Assembly: GCF_001298525.1 (NCBI RefSeq)
Contig: NZ_CP012678.1
Span: 2,542,001-2,606,000 of the forward strand
Origin: Psychrobacter urativorans
GTDB taxonomy: Bacteria > Pseudomonadota > Gammaproteobacteria > Pseudomonadales > Moraxellaceae
Length of the DNA stretch: 64,000 bases
Direction: 5' to 3'
Shown here piece after piece: positions 1-9,226 of this stretch. How positions within the stretch are numbered: position 1 is the first letter of the stretch; every line of letters starts with the position of its first letter. The notes beneath the pieces were generated by a model. It saw only the letters and a program-made list of their open reading frames with translations. It did no database searches and had not been told where the DNA came from. Position numbers and translations under genes: made by a program.

Positions 1-303
1 TTGGCAGTCGCCACGTCCTTCACATTGCATGGCGTTGACCGATTCATCAACGGCTGAGATGATACTCATCACGTCAATCTGATCTAATGGCTTGGCTAGA
101 CGATAGCCACCTGCTGCACCGCGAATACTGGTGACTAGGCCGCGCTTACGCAGTTTTGAAAATAACTGTTCAAGATAGGATATTGAGATTGATTGCCGCT
201 TAGCAATATCGGATAAGGAAACAGCACTATCATGTTGGCTGGTTTGTAGAGCCAAATCCAGCAATGCGGTAACCGCATATCTTCCTCGAGTTGTTAAGCG
301 CAT
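1..303 (-). CDS. iscR: Fe-S cluster regulator IscR (5' part, cut by window edge)
   Basis: Rrf2-family transcription regulator that senses Fe-S status and represses the isc operon when it carries a [2Fe-2S] cluster. The 101 visible residues begin [19 protein letters not shown] and contain the winged-helix segment [17 protein letters not shown] followed by [10 protein letters not shown], the Rrf2 signature. The last visible residues, QCEGRGDCQ, supply two of the three cluster-ligand cysteines with the IscR spacing C-x5-C; the third lies beyond the edge. The ATG at 301-303 is clear. The gene runs off the left end, where isc genes would be expected. Regulation is probably autogenous through the operator at 474-498. 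Confidence 0.93.
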   Translation of the reverse strand, partial: MRLTTRGRYAVTALLDLALQTSQHDSAVSLSDIAKRQSISISYLEQLFSKLRKRGLVTSIRGAAGGYRLAKPLDQIDVMSIISAVDESVNAMQCEGRGDCQ

Positions 304-464
304 AAAACCTCTCCAAACTGTCCAGTAATAAACCAAAGTTAATAACGAGCTTAGAGTATGTATCTTATATCTAATGAAATATATAGAAATGGATGCGTAC
401 CTAAGACGAAAGTCATCGCTATTAAATAACAGGTGGCTAACTGTATGTGTGCTGCGATAAAGCC

Positions 465-500
465 ATTATACTCAATCCTGACTAATTTAGTCAAGATTGA
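465..500 (-). promoter_or_regulatory. iscR promoter overlapped by type-1 IscR operator
   Basis: On the minus strand a -35 TTGACT (489-494) and a perfect -10 TATAAT (465-470) are separated by 18 bp. A palindrome at 474-498 reads GACTAAATTAGTC at its core, matching the known type-1 IscR motif (GACT-RWWWY-AGTC) with the expected YY/RR flanks, and it covers the -35 and spacer. This fits repression of iscR by its own holo-protein. The start site would be near 458, leaving a leader of about 155 nt before the ATG. The rest of 304-601 shows nothing else I can support. Confidence 0.85.
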
Positions 501-601
501 ATTGGTGTTAAACAGTTAATCTCATTTAACACGGTTATTGATAAAAACAATCATTCATAAACGTGTTTTAAACAAAGTGTCTTAAACCAACGTGATGATT
601 A

Positions 602-1246
602 TTAATTCATTAATAAGGTAATAATAGCGCCGATAGCAATGATGGTTGCAACGACCGCCGTTATCATAAATAATTTTTGCTTGCTCTGTAGTTCTTTAAC
701 AGTCATTTCAAGTTCACGGTTTTTAATAGTGAGGGTATTGATTTGGGTTTGTTGTTCAGTGATGCGTAATTTGTAGTTATTATTTTTTACTTCCCTTTCA
801 GCATCGCTAGCTTTGGGTTTACCTTTACCGCCTTTAAATCTTTTGATAACACTCTGAATCAAACTACCAAAACCCATCTGCATAATGAAATGCTTGACCA
901 GTTGTACTTGGGCAGAATCCCCGCGCATTTGTAACTTATCAGTGGTTTCAGCATCATGTGTGGTGAGCGCATTTAAGACTTGAATGCTATAGGCATTAAT
1001 AATGACGTCGGGCTCAGTGCGCCCCGCAGGCAAATTAGCATCGAGCAACACGCCTTTAAAACTAAATGTCGCAAAAACTTCTACATGCGGTAGGTACATA
1101 CGCAGACAGACAACGGTGTCTTGTTTGGCGAGTGGATAAGCCGCTTTGCGTAGCTCAGGGTCCAAGCGTAGCAGTAGCGTCAATGCTGACTCAATGAACA
1201 CCAGAATGATATTAAGAAGAGAGTGAGACAACGTAGAACGCTTCAT
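602..1246 (-). CDS. UbiJ-like SCP2-domain protein with C-terminal membrane anchor
   Basis: 214 residues. Residues about 10-140 resemble the sterol-carrier (SCP2) fold of UbiJ, the accessory factor that binds ubiquinone intermediates: LLRLDPELRKAAYPLAKQDT, a PDVIINAYS strand, then MRGDSAQVQLVKHF, which recalls the QGD-x-x-VQ-x-F region of UbiJ. A basic linker (FKGGKGKPK) follows, then a coiled coil at about 152-190 (REVKNNNYKLRITEQQTQIN and onward) and one C-terminal transmembrane helix (LFMITAVVATIIAIGAIITL). E. coli UbiJ has a coiled coil but no such anchor. Not next to ubiE or ubiB here. The family assignment is an inference from pattern and the function is unproven. Confidence 0.5.
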   Translation of the reverse strand: MKRSTLSHSLLNIILVFIESALTLLLRLDPELRKAAYPLAKQDTVVCLRMYLPHVEVFATFSFKGVLLDANLPAGRTEPDVIINAYSIQVLNALTTHDAETTDKLQMRGDSAQVQLVKHFIMQMGFGSLIQSVIKRFKGGKGKPKASDAEREVKNNNYKLRITEQQTQINTLTIKNRELEMTVKELQSKQKLFMITAVVATIIAIGAIITLLMN

Positions 1247-1646
1247 GTAGATAATCCATTTTATTGGGCAAGTGAGAATTTAAAAATAGACATAAGAAAA
1301 CTCATGAATTCTTATTGCCTTAACGTAGACTACAAGGTCATCTGATGTTTCAAGATGACCATCATAGAGCATAATTAACATAGGGCATAATTATTAACAT
1401 AGCGTATCGTTAAGATGGCGCAGTGCCTAATTAGGATAGCTCATAGTTAATAGGTTTCCATCATAAAAACTAACACCTATCTGTGTCAGTTAGCAAATTG
1501 TTGCGCTATTAAGAAATGATGCACCAAATTGCGGGTTGCTGCCGACAAATATATAGCTATAGTACGATAAATAGCAAATTACAGGTGATTTACGTAATGT
1601 TAAGTGTTAAATACGTAGTTCAGGGCGCTTAAAAGTGTAAAATCGC
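1247..1646. other. Gene-free stretch upstream of hupB promoter
   Basis: AT-rich non-coding DNA between the divergent UbiJ-like gene and hupB. I see no convincing ORF, tRNA or terminator hairpin with a T-tract. Confidence 0.5.
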
Positions 1647-1675
1647 TTGCGCTCCTTATGCAGCCTTGATATAAA
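1647..1675 (+). promoter_or_regulatory. Putative sigma70 promoter of hupB
   Basis: TTGCGC (1647-1652), a 17-bp spacer and TATAAA (1670-1675) lie about 125 bp before the hupB start codon. The hexamers are 4/6 and 5/6 matches to consensus. Confidence 0.5.
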
Positions 1676-1801
1676 GGCGTTAATAATGTGTAACCCGTCA
1701 ATACGTGAGTCGAAAGTTGTTTTTATTGCTTAAATCATATGAGAGCGATACAATGCCTGACATTAGCGTTTATTTTAGCCCTTAAACTTGAAGGAATTTT
1801 T

Positions 1802-2074
1802 ATGAATAAGTCAGAATTAATTGATAGCATCGCAGAAAAAAGTGGTCTAAACAAAACCCAAGCTGGTGAATCTTTAAATGCCGTTATGGAAAGTATCGGT
1901 GAAGCTTTAGAAGCAGGCGAAAGTATCTCATTAGTTGGTTTTGGTACCTTCAGTGTAAAAGATCGTAAAGCTCGCACTGGTCGTAACCCTAAAACTGGCG
2001 AAGAACTTGCTATTCCAGCAAGCAAAGTGCCAAGCTTTAAAGCCGGTAAAAACTTAAAAGAGCGCTTGAACTAA
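1802..2074 (+). CDS. hupB: DNA-binding protein HU-beta
   Basis: Small dimeric histone-like protein that bends and compacts DNA. 90 residues, the family length, starting MNKSELIDSIAEKSGLNKTQ. It carries the HU signature GFGTFSVKDRKARTGRNP and ends with the typical FKAGKNLKERLN. An in-frame ATG at 1739 would add 21 residues, but the ATG at 1802 has a strong AAGGA ribosome site at 1791-1795 and gives the conserved N-terminus. It is followed by a terminator and then by ppiD, as in the E. coli lon-hupB-ppiD block; lon is not in the window. Confidence 0.97.
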   Translation: MNKSELIDSIAEKSGLNKTQAGESLNAVMESIGEALEAGESISLVGFGTFSVKDRKARTGRNPKTGEELAIPASKVPSFKAGKNLKERLN

Positions 2075-2123
2075 GCCGCTATTGACTTGCTAGCTCGTTA
2101 CTGACTGTCAGTAATGTAGTGAT

Positions 2124-2153
2124 AAAAAAGCACCTTATTTTGGGTGCTTTTTT
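2124..2153 (+). terminator. hupB terminator
   Basis: A-tract, stem GCACC/GGGTGC with loop TTATTTT, then TTTTTT, about 50 bp past hupB. The rest of 2154-2374 up to ppiD holds no gene I can support. Confidence 0.85.
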
Positions 2154-2374
2154 GTTATATAAAATATATGCGGTCGATAGTGTGAATATTTTGAGTCTAG
2201 ACTAAAATTCACGTATCATAGGGCGCGCATAGCCAGTTGGCTCACATAAGCCGTGTTTGGCTATTTTAAAGCTCTGGCTGTTATAAAGCACTGACATCCT
2301 TCACTTTACCATTGCCCACACTGATTGTATTGCAATGGTTTTTAATCAATATAGGTTAATAAGCAGAAATAATT

Positions 2375-4249
2375 ATGGATAAATTGCGCGATTTTTTAAA
2401 AAGCTGGCCTGGTCGCATTTTATTGATTCTATGCCTATCGCCACTTGCTCTACTGGGTATCGAAAGCTACTTTCAAAGTGGCGTTGATCCCAACCAAATC
2501 GCTCAAGTAGGTGAGGCAAGTGTGGGATTGTCAGAGTATCAAACGGCAGTCAATGGTCGGCGCTCTGAGGTTTTAGACCAACTTGATGATGCCAGTTTAT
2601 TAAATGAAGATGTGCTGCATGAGCAAGTGCTCAAAGGTCTGATTGATCGTACTTTATTGGAGCAGCAAGCAGGTAAGCTTGGAATGACCGTATCTGATGA
2701 TACGATTAACCGCCTGTTACGCCAAGAAGCGATCTTTAAAGATGAAAACGGTGAGTTTTCTAATGAACAATTTTCAAATTTCTTGCGTCAGCGTGGCATG
2801 ACTAAAGACCAACTATTTGCAGAGTTCCGTAATCAGCTGAGTCTGGATCAGCTCAATGCTAGTATTGTCAGTACCGCAATTTATCCGATGAAAGCGGTGA
2901 ATCAACTGATTGATTTACAACTAGAAGCACGCAATGTTTGGGTACATCGTTTCAATTGGCAAGACTATCAGCAACAAGTAAAATTGACCAAAGCCGATGT
3001 GCAAGCCTATTATGATACTAATAAAGACCGCCTAAAAAGTGATGCGATGGTTGATTTGGCGTATATCGAGCTCAGCCCTGCGCTGATAAAAGTCGATAGT
3101 GTGACGCCTGAAGAGTTAAAACAACAGTATGAATCCTTTAAACAAGGGCTTGCCGTAGTTGATGAACGCAAAATCAGTCAAATCTTATTAACAGGTAATA
3201 ACGCTAAAGCAAAAGCAGAACAAATAAAAGCACGTCTTGCTAAAGGCGAAGCATTTGCCGCTATTGCCAAAAAAGAATCTGATGATCCATCAGGAGCAAG
3301 TGGCGGTGCTATTGGTAGCTTTAATCCATCCGTATTTGGCAAAGACGCCGCTGTAGTTGAAAAAGCATTAAGTGGTTTAAGTGTTGGGGATGTCACCGCA
3401 CCTATCAAGACCAGTTTTGGTTATCAGATATTTACCGTGACCGAAGATAATGGTAGTAAAGCACCGAGCTTAGAGAGTATGCGTGCAGAGCTGACGGCTA
3501 AAGCCAAAGAGTATAAGCGTCAATCACTTTATGCTGATAAAGTTACAGCTATTAATGACTTAGCGGCAGATGGTTTTAGTATCTCAGATATTGCGCAGCA
3601 AGAAAATATACCGCTTAAACGAATTAAAGATTATCGTAAAGAGAACAATACCTCAGTGCTAGCGCAACCTGCCGTCATCAAACAGGCGTTTGATGAGTTT
3701 ACTGTACAAGACCAAGCAGTGACCACGGGCATTGAGGTTGGTAACGGTATCGCTTGGATACAACCAAGTAATTATCGTCCGACTAAAACGCTGACTTTAG
3801 CGGCTGCTACCCCACAGATTACTCAGATATTACGTCAGAAACAAGCCAGTGCGTTGGCGCTGAAAGATGCCAAGCAATTAGCGGCTGGTATCAAAACGGC
3901 GGCTGATATTAATGCGCAGTCTGTGAAGTTTCAAGCATTGGGTGAGGTCAATCGTCAAACGCCATTATTAACAGAAAAAGAGCGTGGCTTGGCATTTAGC
4001 AAGCAAGCACCTGCTAATAGCGTGATGGCGTTGGCGAGCGAGACGGAAATGGGCGCAACCGTTATCGTAGGTGACGCGATCAAAACCCAGCAGCAATCAC
4101 AGTTATCTGCTGTAGAGAAGTCGCAAACGGCAGCCATTATTCGTGATAACTTAGGGCAGGATCAGCTACAGGATTATTTAGATTATCTGCGTTCGGTCTA
4201 TAAGGTTGAAATTAATGAAGCAAATATGGCGGGCGCACGCGGTCGTTAG
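2375..4249 (+). CDS. ppiD: Periplasmic folding chaperone PpiD (SurA_N/parvulin)
   Basis: Inner-membrane-anchored periplasmic chaperone that associates with the Sec translocon and helps outer-membrane proteins emerge and fold. 624 residues, close to E. coli PpiD (623). Residues 1-12 are cytoplasmic, and one transmembrane helix lies at about 14-30 (ILLILCLSPLALLGI). A SurA_N-like chaperone region covers about 40-190. A parvulin domain lies at about 262-356 (ERKISQILL, then GGAIGSFNP and SFGYQIFTV). A C-terminal chaperone-like region follows. PpiD parvulin domains are generally catalytically weak. Location directly after hupB supports the name. Confidence 0.93.
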   Translation: MDKLRDFLKSWPGRILLILCLSPLALLGIESYFQSGVDPNQIAQVGEASVGLSEYQTAVNGRRSEVLDQLDDASLLNEDVLHEQVLKGLIDRTLLEQQAGKLGMTVSDDTINRLLRQEAIFKDENGEFSNEQFSNFLRQRGMTKDQLFAEFRNQLSLDQLNASIVSTAIYPMKAVNQLIDLQLEARNVWVHRFNWQDYQQQVKLTKADVQAYYDTNKDRLKSDAMVDLAYIELSPALIKVDSVTPEELKQQYESFKQGLAVVDERKISQILLTGNNAKAKAEQIKARLAKGEAFAAIAKKESDDPSGASGGAIGSFNPSVFGKDAAVVEKALSGLSVGDVTAPIKTSFGYQIFTVTEDNGSKAPSLESMRAELTAKAKEYKRQSLYADKVTAINDLAADGFSISDIAQQENIPLKRIKDYRKENNTSVLAQPAVIKQAFDEFTVQDQAVTTGIEVGNGIAWIQPSNYRPTKTLTLAAATPQITQILRQKQASALALKDAKQLAAGIKTAADINAQSVKFQALGEVNRQTPLLTEKERGLAFSKQAPANSVMALASETEMGATVIVGDAIKTQQQSQLSAVEKSQTAAIIRDNLGQDQLQDYLDYLRSVYKVEINEANMAGARGR

Positions 4250-4319
4250 AGCTTGTAGCGTTCATTAGGTAACGCTACTTTATCATTCATTAATTAAAAT
4301 CATAGCAAAAAATAGCAAT

Positions 4320-4356
4320 AAAAAAAGCCACTGTATCAATGACAGTGGCTTTTTTT
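4320..4356. terminator. Bidirectional terminator between ppiD and purH
   Basis: Symmetrical hairpin AGCCACTGT/ACAGTGGCT with a 7-nt loop, flanked by an A-run on the left and a T-run on the right, so it serves both convergent genes. Confidence 0.9.
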
Positions 4357-4390
4357 ATTGACAATTTATGACTAATTATTAAGGGTTAAA

Positions 4391-5971
4391 TTAATGACGG
4401 AAATGACGCATACCCGTGAATACCATGGCGATACCATGCTCATTTGCCGCAGCGATGGTTTCATCATCACGCATTGAGCCACCGGGTTGAATAATCGCAG
4501 AAATACCCACTTCGGCTGCATTATCAATACCATCACGGAATGGGAAGAAGGCATCAGATGCCATGACTGCACCTTCAGTAACTAATCCTGCATGTTCCGC
4601 TTTAATCGCTGCGATACGCGCTGAGTTGACACGGCTCATTTGACCTGCGCCAACACCAATCGTACGCTGATTTTTAGCATAGACAATGGCATTAGATTTG
4701 ACGTATTTTGCTACATTCCAGCTAAATAGTAGGTCTGCCATTTGTGCTTCTGTGGGTTGCACATCAGTCACCACTTTTAAGTCAGCAGCACCGATAATGG
4801 CTAAATCTTGCTCTTGTACCAAAAGACCGCCATTAACGCGTTTATAATCAAGCTGCGTTAAGCGCTCAGTTGGTGCCGGTAGCTCACCGCAAATTAGAAC
4901 CCGTACGTTTTTCTTACTAGCCGTTGCTTCCAATACGCCATCTTCAAGACTTGGTGCGATAATCACTTCGACAAACTGATTGTCAATAATGGCTTTTGCG
5001 GCAGCAAGCGTTAACTGACGGTTAAAAGCAATAATGCCACCAAATGATGACTCAGGGTCGGTGCTAAAGGCGGTACGGTAGGCGGCAACTTGGTCGTTAT
5101 CAATCGCCACGCCACATGGGTTGGCATGTTTGACAATCACACAAGCAGGTGCCGTAAAGGCTTTGACACATTCAAGGGCGGCATCGGTATCAGCGATATT
5201 GTTATAAGATAAAGCCTTACCTTGTAGCTGCTTGGCAGTGGCAATAGATGCTTGTGGATTTTGCGCAGTATGACTGTCGACATAAAACGCTGCTTTTTGA
5301 TGCGGGTTCTCACCGTAACGTAGGTCTTCTACCTTAACAAGCTGTAAATTTAGCGTGCGTGAAAAATCTTCTGGCTGTTGTGTTTCATTCACGCGACTGC
5401 CCAAGAAATTGGCAATCATACCGTCGTATTGGGCGGTATGTTCAAAGGCTTTGACCGCTAAATCATAGCGTAAAGCGGCACTCAGCTCAGTGCCGTCAGC
5501 TAATGCACTAAGCACGCGCGGATAATCAGCTGAATCCGTAACGATACCCACATGCGCATGGTTTTTAGCGGCGGCACGTACCATCGTAGGACCACCAATA
5601 TCGATATTTTCGATAGCCTCATTCATCGTCACATCAGCACGGGCAATGGTCTCAGCAAACGGATAAAGATTGACCACGACCAAGTCAATACGATCAATAG
5701 CATGTTCGCTCATTACCTCATCATCAATCCCACGGCGACCTAAAATACCACCATGAATTTTTGGGTGTAGGGTTTTGACGCGACCATCCATCATCTCAGG
5801 AAAGCCCGTATAGTCAGACACCTCGGTGACCGCAACATCATGTTCTTTGAGCAGACGATACGTGCCGCCAGTAGACAGTAAGCCAAATCCTGAACCAATC
5901 AAACCTTGTGCAAATTCAACAATGCCGGATTTGTCTGAGACTGAGAGTAATGCAAGAGGTGTGGTACCCAT
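4391..5971 (-). CDS. purH: Bifunctional AICAR formyltransferase/IMP cyclohydrolase
   Basis: Catalyses the last two steps of de novo IMP synthesis, formylating AICAR with 10-formyl-THF and then closing the ring. 526 residues, as expected. The N-terminal MGS-like cyclohydrolase domain (about 1-200) shows [31 protein letters not shown] and GGILGRR. The C-terminal transformylase domain shows [23 protein letters not shown] and [12 protein letters not shown]. It is the last gene of the minus-strand run prmA-DUF3426-fis-purH, 208 bp after fis, with no purine riboswitch visible in the gap. Confidence 0.98.
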   Translation of the reverse strand: MGTTPLALLSVSDKSGIVEFAQGLIGSGFGLLSTGGTYRLLKEHDVAVTEVSDYTGFPEMMDGRVKTLHPKIHGGILGRRGIDDEVMSEHAIDRIDLVVVNLYPFAETIARADVTMNEAIENIDIGGPTMVRAAAKNHAHVGIVTDSADYPRVLSALADGTELSAALRYDLAVKAFEHTAQYDGMIANFLGSRVNETQQPEDFSRTLNLQLVKVEDLRYGENPHQKAAFYVDSHTAQNPQASIATAKQLQGKALSYNNIADTDAALECVKAFTAPACVIVKHANPCGVAIDNDQVAAYRTAFSTDPESSFGGIIAFNRQLTLAAAKAIIDNQFVEVIIAPSLEDGVLEATASKKNVRVLICGELPAPTERLTQLDYKRVNGGLLVQEQDLAIIGAADLKVVTDVQPTEAQMADLLFSWNVAKYVKSNAIVYAKNQRTIGVGAGQMSRVNSARIAAIKAEHAGLVTEGAVMASDAFFPFRDGIDNAAEVGISAIIQPGGSMRDDETIAAANEHGIAMVFTGMRHFRH

Positions 5972-6179
5972 AAATCAATTCCATAAAAAAGCCTGACGTA
6001 ACCGTCTGGCAAGATAGTAATGACAATTATAGTCATGATAAAGTGTCGTCATGAATTGCCGCGTAGAACTCATATTATCAGTATAAAGACTGATATTTAA
6101 AAATTAATGTGCGCTATCATAAAACATTTGGATACTTTACACAAAATTCTACGCTGGTTTATAGCAAAACCAAAGAATA

Positions 6180-6590
6180 CTACGACATTAAATGATACGT
6201 TTTAAGTTTTTTACGTAATGTGCCGCGATTAAGCCCTAAAATTTGCGCACATTTGGTTTGATTACCGCGTGTTTGCTCAAGAGTAACGGTCAATAGCGGC
6301 AGCTCTATTTCTCTTAAAATTAAGTCATATAAGTCTGTCGGTAGCTCATCACCCAATGTGGCAAAATACTCACGTACCACGCGCTCAACATGCACTCGTA
6401 ATGGCGCTTGGGCATCAGACGCTGCAATAGGCTGTGAATGATAGCTTGAAAATTCAGTCATCTGCTCTTCCATTGGCATGATTGAGTGTTGCGTTTTTAA
6501 ATCATAAAAATGCTCTACGCTGTTATAGTCATTTGACGGGTCAGCGTTATGAGCAAAATGGTTGGCAGATGAGCGCGTAGGATAGGTCAT
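6180..6590 (-). CDS. fis: Nucleoid protein / regulator Fis, N-terminally extended
   Basis: DNA-bending factor for inversion, rRNA promoters and nucleoid structure. The C-terminal helix-turn-helix is diagnostic: VTLEQTRGNQTKCAQILGLN followed by RGTLRKKLKTYHL. 136 residues against 98 in E. coli; the extra about 36 N-terminal residues (polar, His- and Asn-rich) look disordered. The long start at 6588-6590 has an AAGGA site 9 nt upstream, so I keep it, although internal ATGs in MPMEEQMTEF could give a standard-length protein. Lies between a DUF3426 gene and purH rather than after dusB as in enterics. Confidence 0.92.
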   Translation of the reverse strand: MTYPTRSSANHFAHNADPSNDYNSVEHFYDLKTQHSIMPMEEQMTEFSSYHSQPIAASDAQAPLRVHVERVVREYFATLGDELPTDLYDLILREIELPLLTVTLEQTRGNQTKCAQILGLNRGTLRKKLKTYHLMS

Positions 6591-6747
6591 AAGGTGAAGT
6601 CCTTACCATTAACAATTGAGAGTCAGTATTCAAATAATCATTGATGAGGTTGAGCTGTTGCTAATCTTGCTTATCACTATCAAAAAATTCTAAATGAGTT
6701 AACACTTTGAGCTATCAGTATTAATCCATCGATCAATCATGCATGCA

Positions 6748-8004
6748 TTAATAAATAGGACTAATTATTACTTGGCTAATTTGCTTGGCACGCACAGGAA
6801 CAGTAAACATCACTGACTTACTACGCTCACCAGCAAGCTGGCTTTCTGTGCTTGATAAGTAGTCCTTTGGTTGTGCGATAAATTCTCCAATGATGTCATT
6901 TTTACCATGAACACTTACTTTAAGACTAGGAAATAGCTGTGATTGCGTGCTTTCATTGACTAAATTCGCTTGAATATCACTAAATGTAGATGCTGCTGTG
7001 ACTTGGCTGGTTCTATAAGAGATATTATTGACTGTAAGAGCGCTAATATCCGCATGCGGTAAACGACAGGCCGTACTAGAGCAAATAGTCTGTAGCCACG
7101 CCGCTACCGTTGGATTTTTCACCAAAGTGTCTATATTGAAAATAACATATTGCGCTGATAGCAATAGTAGCATTACCAAGCAGCCCGCTAGCCATAAGCC
7201 CTTGGCAATAGAGTGATGATGATACAGTGATGACGATTGTCCTTGTTCTTGGATTTTGCTGGCACGTGCTTGATTGAAGGTTTCTTCGTCAATCGCTTTA
7301 ACGCCGATATTTGTTAGGAGCTGGGTCAAGTCAGTATTATCTGGCTGGCTTACGCTTGAGGTAGTGGGTTCATCTTGTTCTTGGTTTTGTTCTTCTAACA
7401 GCGTTTCGAGCCAAGCATTTTCGCTGGTGTGATTGCCACTGCTAGCACCTACACTGGCATGAATATCATTGGCATCGGCTGAGCTTATAGAGGTGTCTAT
7501 AGCGGGTTGACTATGACCAGTACTTGGTAAGATTAGAGTATCAAGCGTGTCTGTGTTATCTGTTATGCCTGTTAATTCGGCATCAATAGCAAGGGTAGGT
7601 GGGGCATCTGATTGGGTTAGCCAAGCGTCCATCTCATCAAGTGAGCCATAGCCGTCAATGGAATCAGAAGTCTCATCCATTTCCATATCGTCATAAATAA
7701 GGATGTTAGTGTCGACATCACTATCTGTCTTTTTAGACGTGGTTGACGGTTTAACGTTATCGGTCACGGTCTTGTCATTCAGAAGTATTTTTTGCTGATG
7801 ATTGGTTGGTGAGTTAGGGGCAGGCGTTGTTTCAGCCGTGGATGATAGCTGCGTAGGCGCAGAAACAACGCTATTTTCATTGACTAAAAAAATCTGCTGA
7901 CAATGACCACAGCGCCCTTTAACGGCAGCTTGATTTAATGGCGCGTTCGGTACATTAAAAGAAGCATGACAATGCGGACACTGAATTTTTCTGGTCGTGG
8001 TCAT
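6748..8004 (-). CDS. Zinc-ribbon, single-span membrane protein with DUF3426 domain
   Basis: 418 residues. The N-terminus is an MJ0042-type zinc ribbon with C9-x2-C12 and C32-x2-C35 (CPHC, CGHC). Then comes about 220 residues of acidic, Ser/Thr/Asp-rich, low-complexity linker, one transmembrane helix (LWLAGCLVMLLLLSAQYVIF), and a C-terminal DUF3426 domain with beta-strand character (LFPSLKVSVHGKNDIIGEF). Topology would be cytosolic ribbon and external DUF3426. The family's role is not known to me. Its place between prmA and fis is conserved in relatives as far as I recall, which suggests co-transcription but says little about function. Confidence 0.8.
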   Translation of the reverse strand: MTTTRKIQCPHCHASFNVPNAPLNQAAVKGRCGHCQQIFLVNENSVVSAPTQLSSTAETTPAPNSPTNHQQKILLNDKTVTDNVKPSTTSKKTDSDVDTNILIYDDMEMDETSDSIDGYGSLDEMDAWLTQSDAPPTLAIDAELTGITDNTDTLDTLILPSTGHSQPAIDTSISSADANDIHASVGASSGNHTSENAWLETLLEEQNQEQDEPTTSSVSQPDNTDLTQLLTNIGVKAIDEETFNQARASKIQEQGQSSSLYHHHSIAKGLWLAGCLVMLLLLSAQYVIFNIDTLVKNPTVAAWLQTICSSTACRLPHADISALTVNNISYRTSQVTAASTFSDIQANLVNESTQSQLFPSLKVSVHGKNDIIGEFIAQPKDYLSSTESQLAGERSKSVMFTVPVRAKQISQVIISPIY

Positions 8005-8166
8005 AGATTTATATCCAAATATACGGGGTAGCTATGCCGATGTTCGGTCAATTAACGACCGACCGATACCCTCATATGCTTACTTAGAGCTTTTACAGGT
8101 AGAGCGACACGGCATAAGTTTAGATTAATACTGATACGATATCGTAACAGATGTAATTTCATGTTG

Positions 8167-9093
8167 CTAGCCTGTAAATGTGCCTGATAAACGCTGCCAA
8201 TGTTGGTCTTCTTGTGCCGTGAAAGCGTGCTTGGCATCGAGTGCAAAGTAAGGGCTGTAAGCATCGGTGACTTGCTCAGTCTGCGATTCAATTAATCCTG
8301 CCAGCACAATACGACCTTTTGGTGCAATTAATGTGGCAAAATAAGGGGCAAGACCAATGAGTGGTTTTGCTAAAATATTGGCGACAATAGTATCAACTGG
8401 CGCAACATTATTTTGAGCGCAATAAGCATTGAATTCTTCAGGTAAGAAAGCTTGTAGCTTACCTTCAACATGATTGCGTGCCGCGTTTTGGTTAGTAGCC
8501 AGTACCGCTTGCGGGTCAATATCTACGGCATAGACGTGTCGCGCGCCTAATAATAACGCTGCAACCCCAAGAATACCGGAGCCGCAACCATAATCAATCA
8601 CCACTTTATCGGTTAAATCCTGCTCTGTCAGCCAGTCAAGGCACAAGCGGGTCGTGGCATGATAGCCGGTTCCAAATGCCAAACCTGGATCCATAATAAT
8701 ATTGGTCGCCTCAGGATTAGGCGGTGTCAGCCAATTTGGGACAATCCATAGATTATTGGCGCATTCAATCGGGTTGTAATGCGACATCCATTCACGTTCC
8801 CAGTCTTTATCATCGACCGACGTCACCCACGTACGACTGGCGTGTACTTGCGCGGCAATATCGTGACTCAATTGCTCAACCGCTTGTCGGCTACCAATAT
8901 CTGTCGTGGCATCAAAAAGCCCTACCAAGATTACCTCATCCCACAGCGGCGATTCCCCAGGTAACGGCTCAAATAACGGCTGATCTCCGGCATCATCTAG
9001 CGAGATAGATAATGCACCCGCTTCTAATAAGAGTGCTTCTGCGAAATCAACATTTGCTTTTTCACATTGTAGGTGCAGTTGTTGCCATGCCAT
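8167..9093 (-). CDS. prmA: Ribosomal protein L11 methyltransferase
   Basis: SAM-dependent enzyme that trimethylates ribosomal protein L11. 308 residues, family length. An N-terminal substrate-recognition domain (about 1-60) is followed by a Rossmann methyltransferase: FGTGYHATTRLCL, VVIDYGCGSGILGVAALLLG (motif I), VYAVDIDPQAV, and VANILAKPL, the PrmA equivalent of the NPPF-type motif. First of four same-strand genes ending with purH. ATG at 9091-9093. Confidence 0.96.
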   Translation of the reverse strand: MAWQQLHLQCEKANVDFAEALLLEAGALSISLDDAGDQPLFEPLPGESPLWDEVILVGLFDATTDIGSRQAVEQLSHDIAAQVHASRTWVTSVDDKDWEREWMSHYNPIECANNLWIVPNWLTPPNPEATNIIMDPGLAFGTGYHATTRLCLDWLTEQDLTDKVVIDYGCGSGILGVAALLLGARHVYAVDIDPQAVLATNQNAARNHVEGKLQAFLPEEFNAYCAQNNVAPVDTIVANILAKPLIGLAPYFATLIAPKGRIVLAGLIESQTEQVTDAYSPYFALDAKHAFTAQEDQHWQRLSGTFTG

Positions 9094-9226
9094 AACGATA
9101 ACCTTAAGTTAAAATAAATAAAAATTGGGATAAATAATAGTTATTATGCAGTACTTATTATTGATAGGTAGTGCTTATTTTTGAAAAATTAAAATAATTG
9201 CTGCTAAAAAATGACTACTTGAGTCT

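Noticed and set aside
1739..1801. Upstream ATG extending hupB by 21 residues
   Set aside because: The internal ATG at 1802 has a strong ribosome site and gives the conserved HU N-terminus.
8724..9008. Plus-strand ORF opposite prmA and similar antisense ORFs across the window
   Set aside because: Shadows of strongly conserved genes on the other strand, with no ribosome sites or family features.
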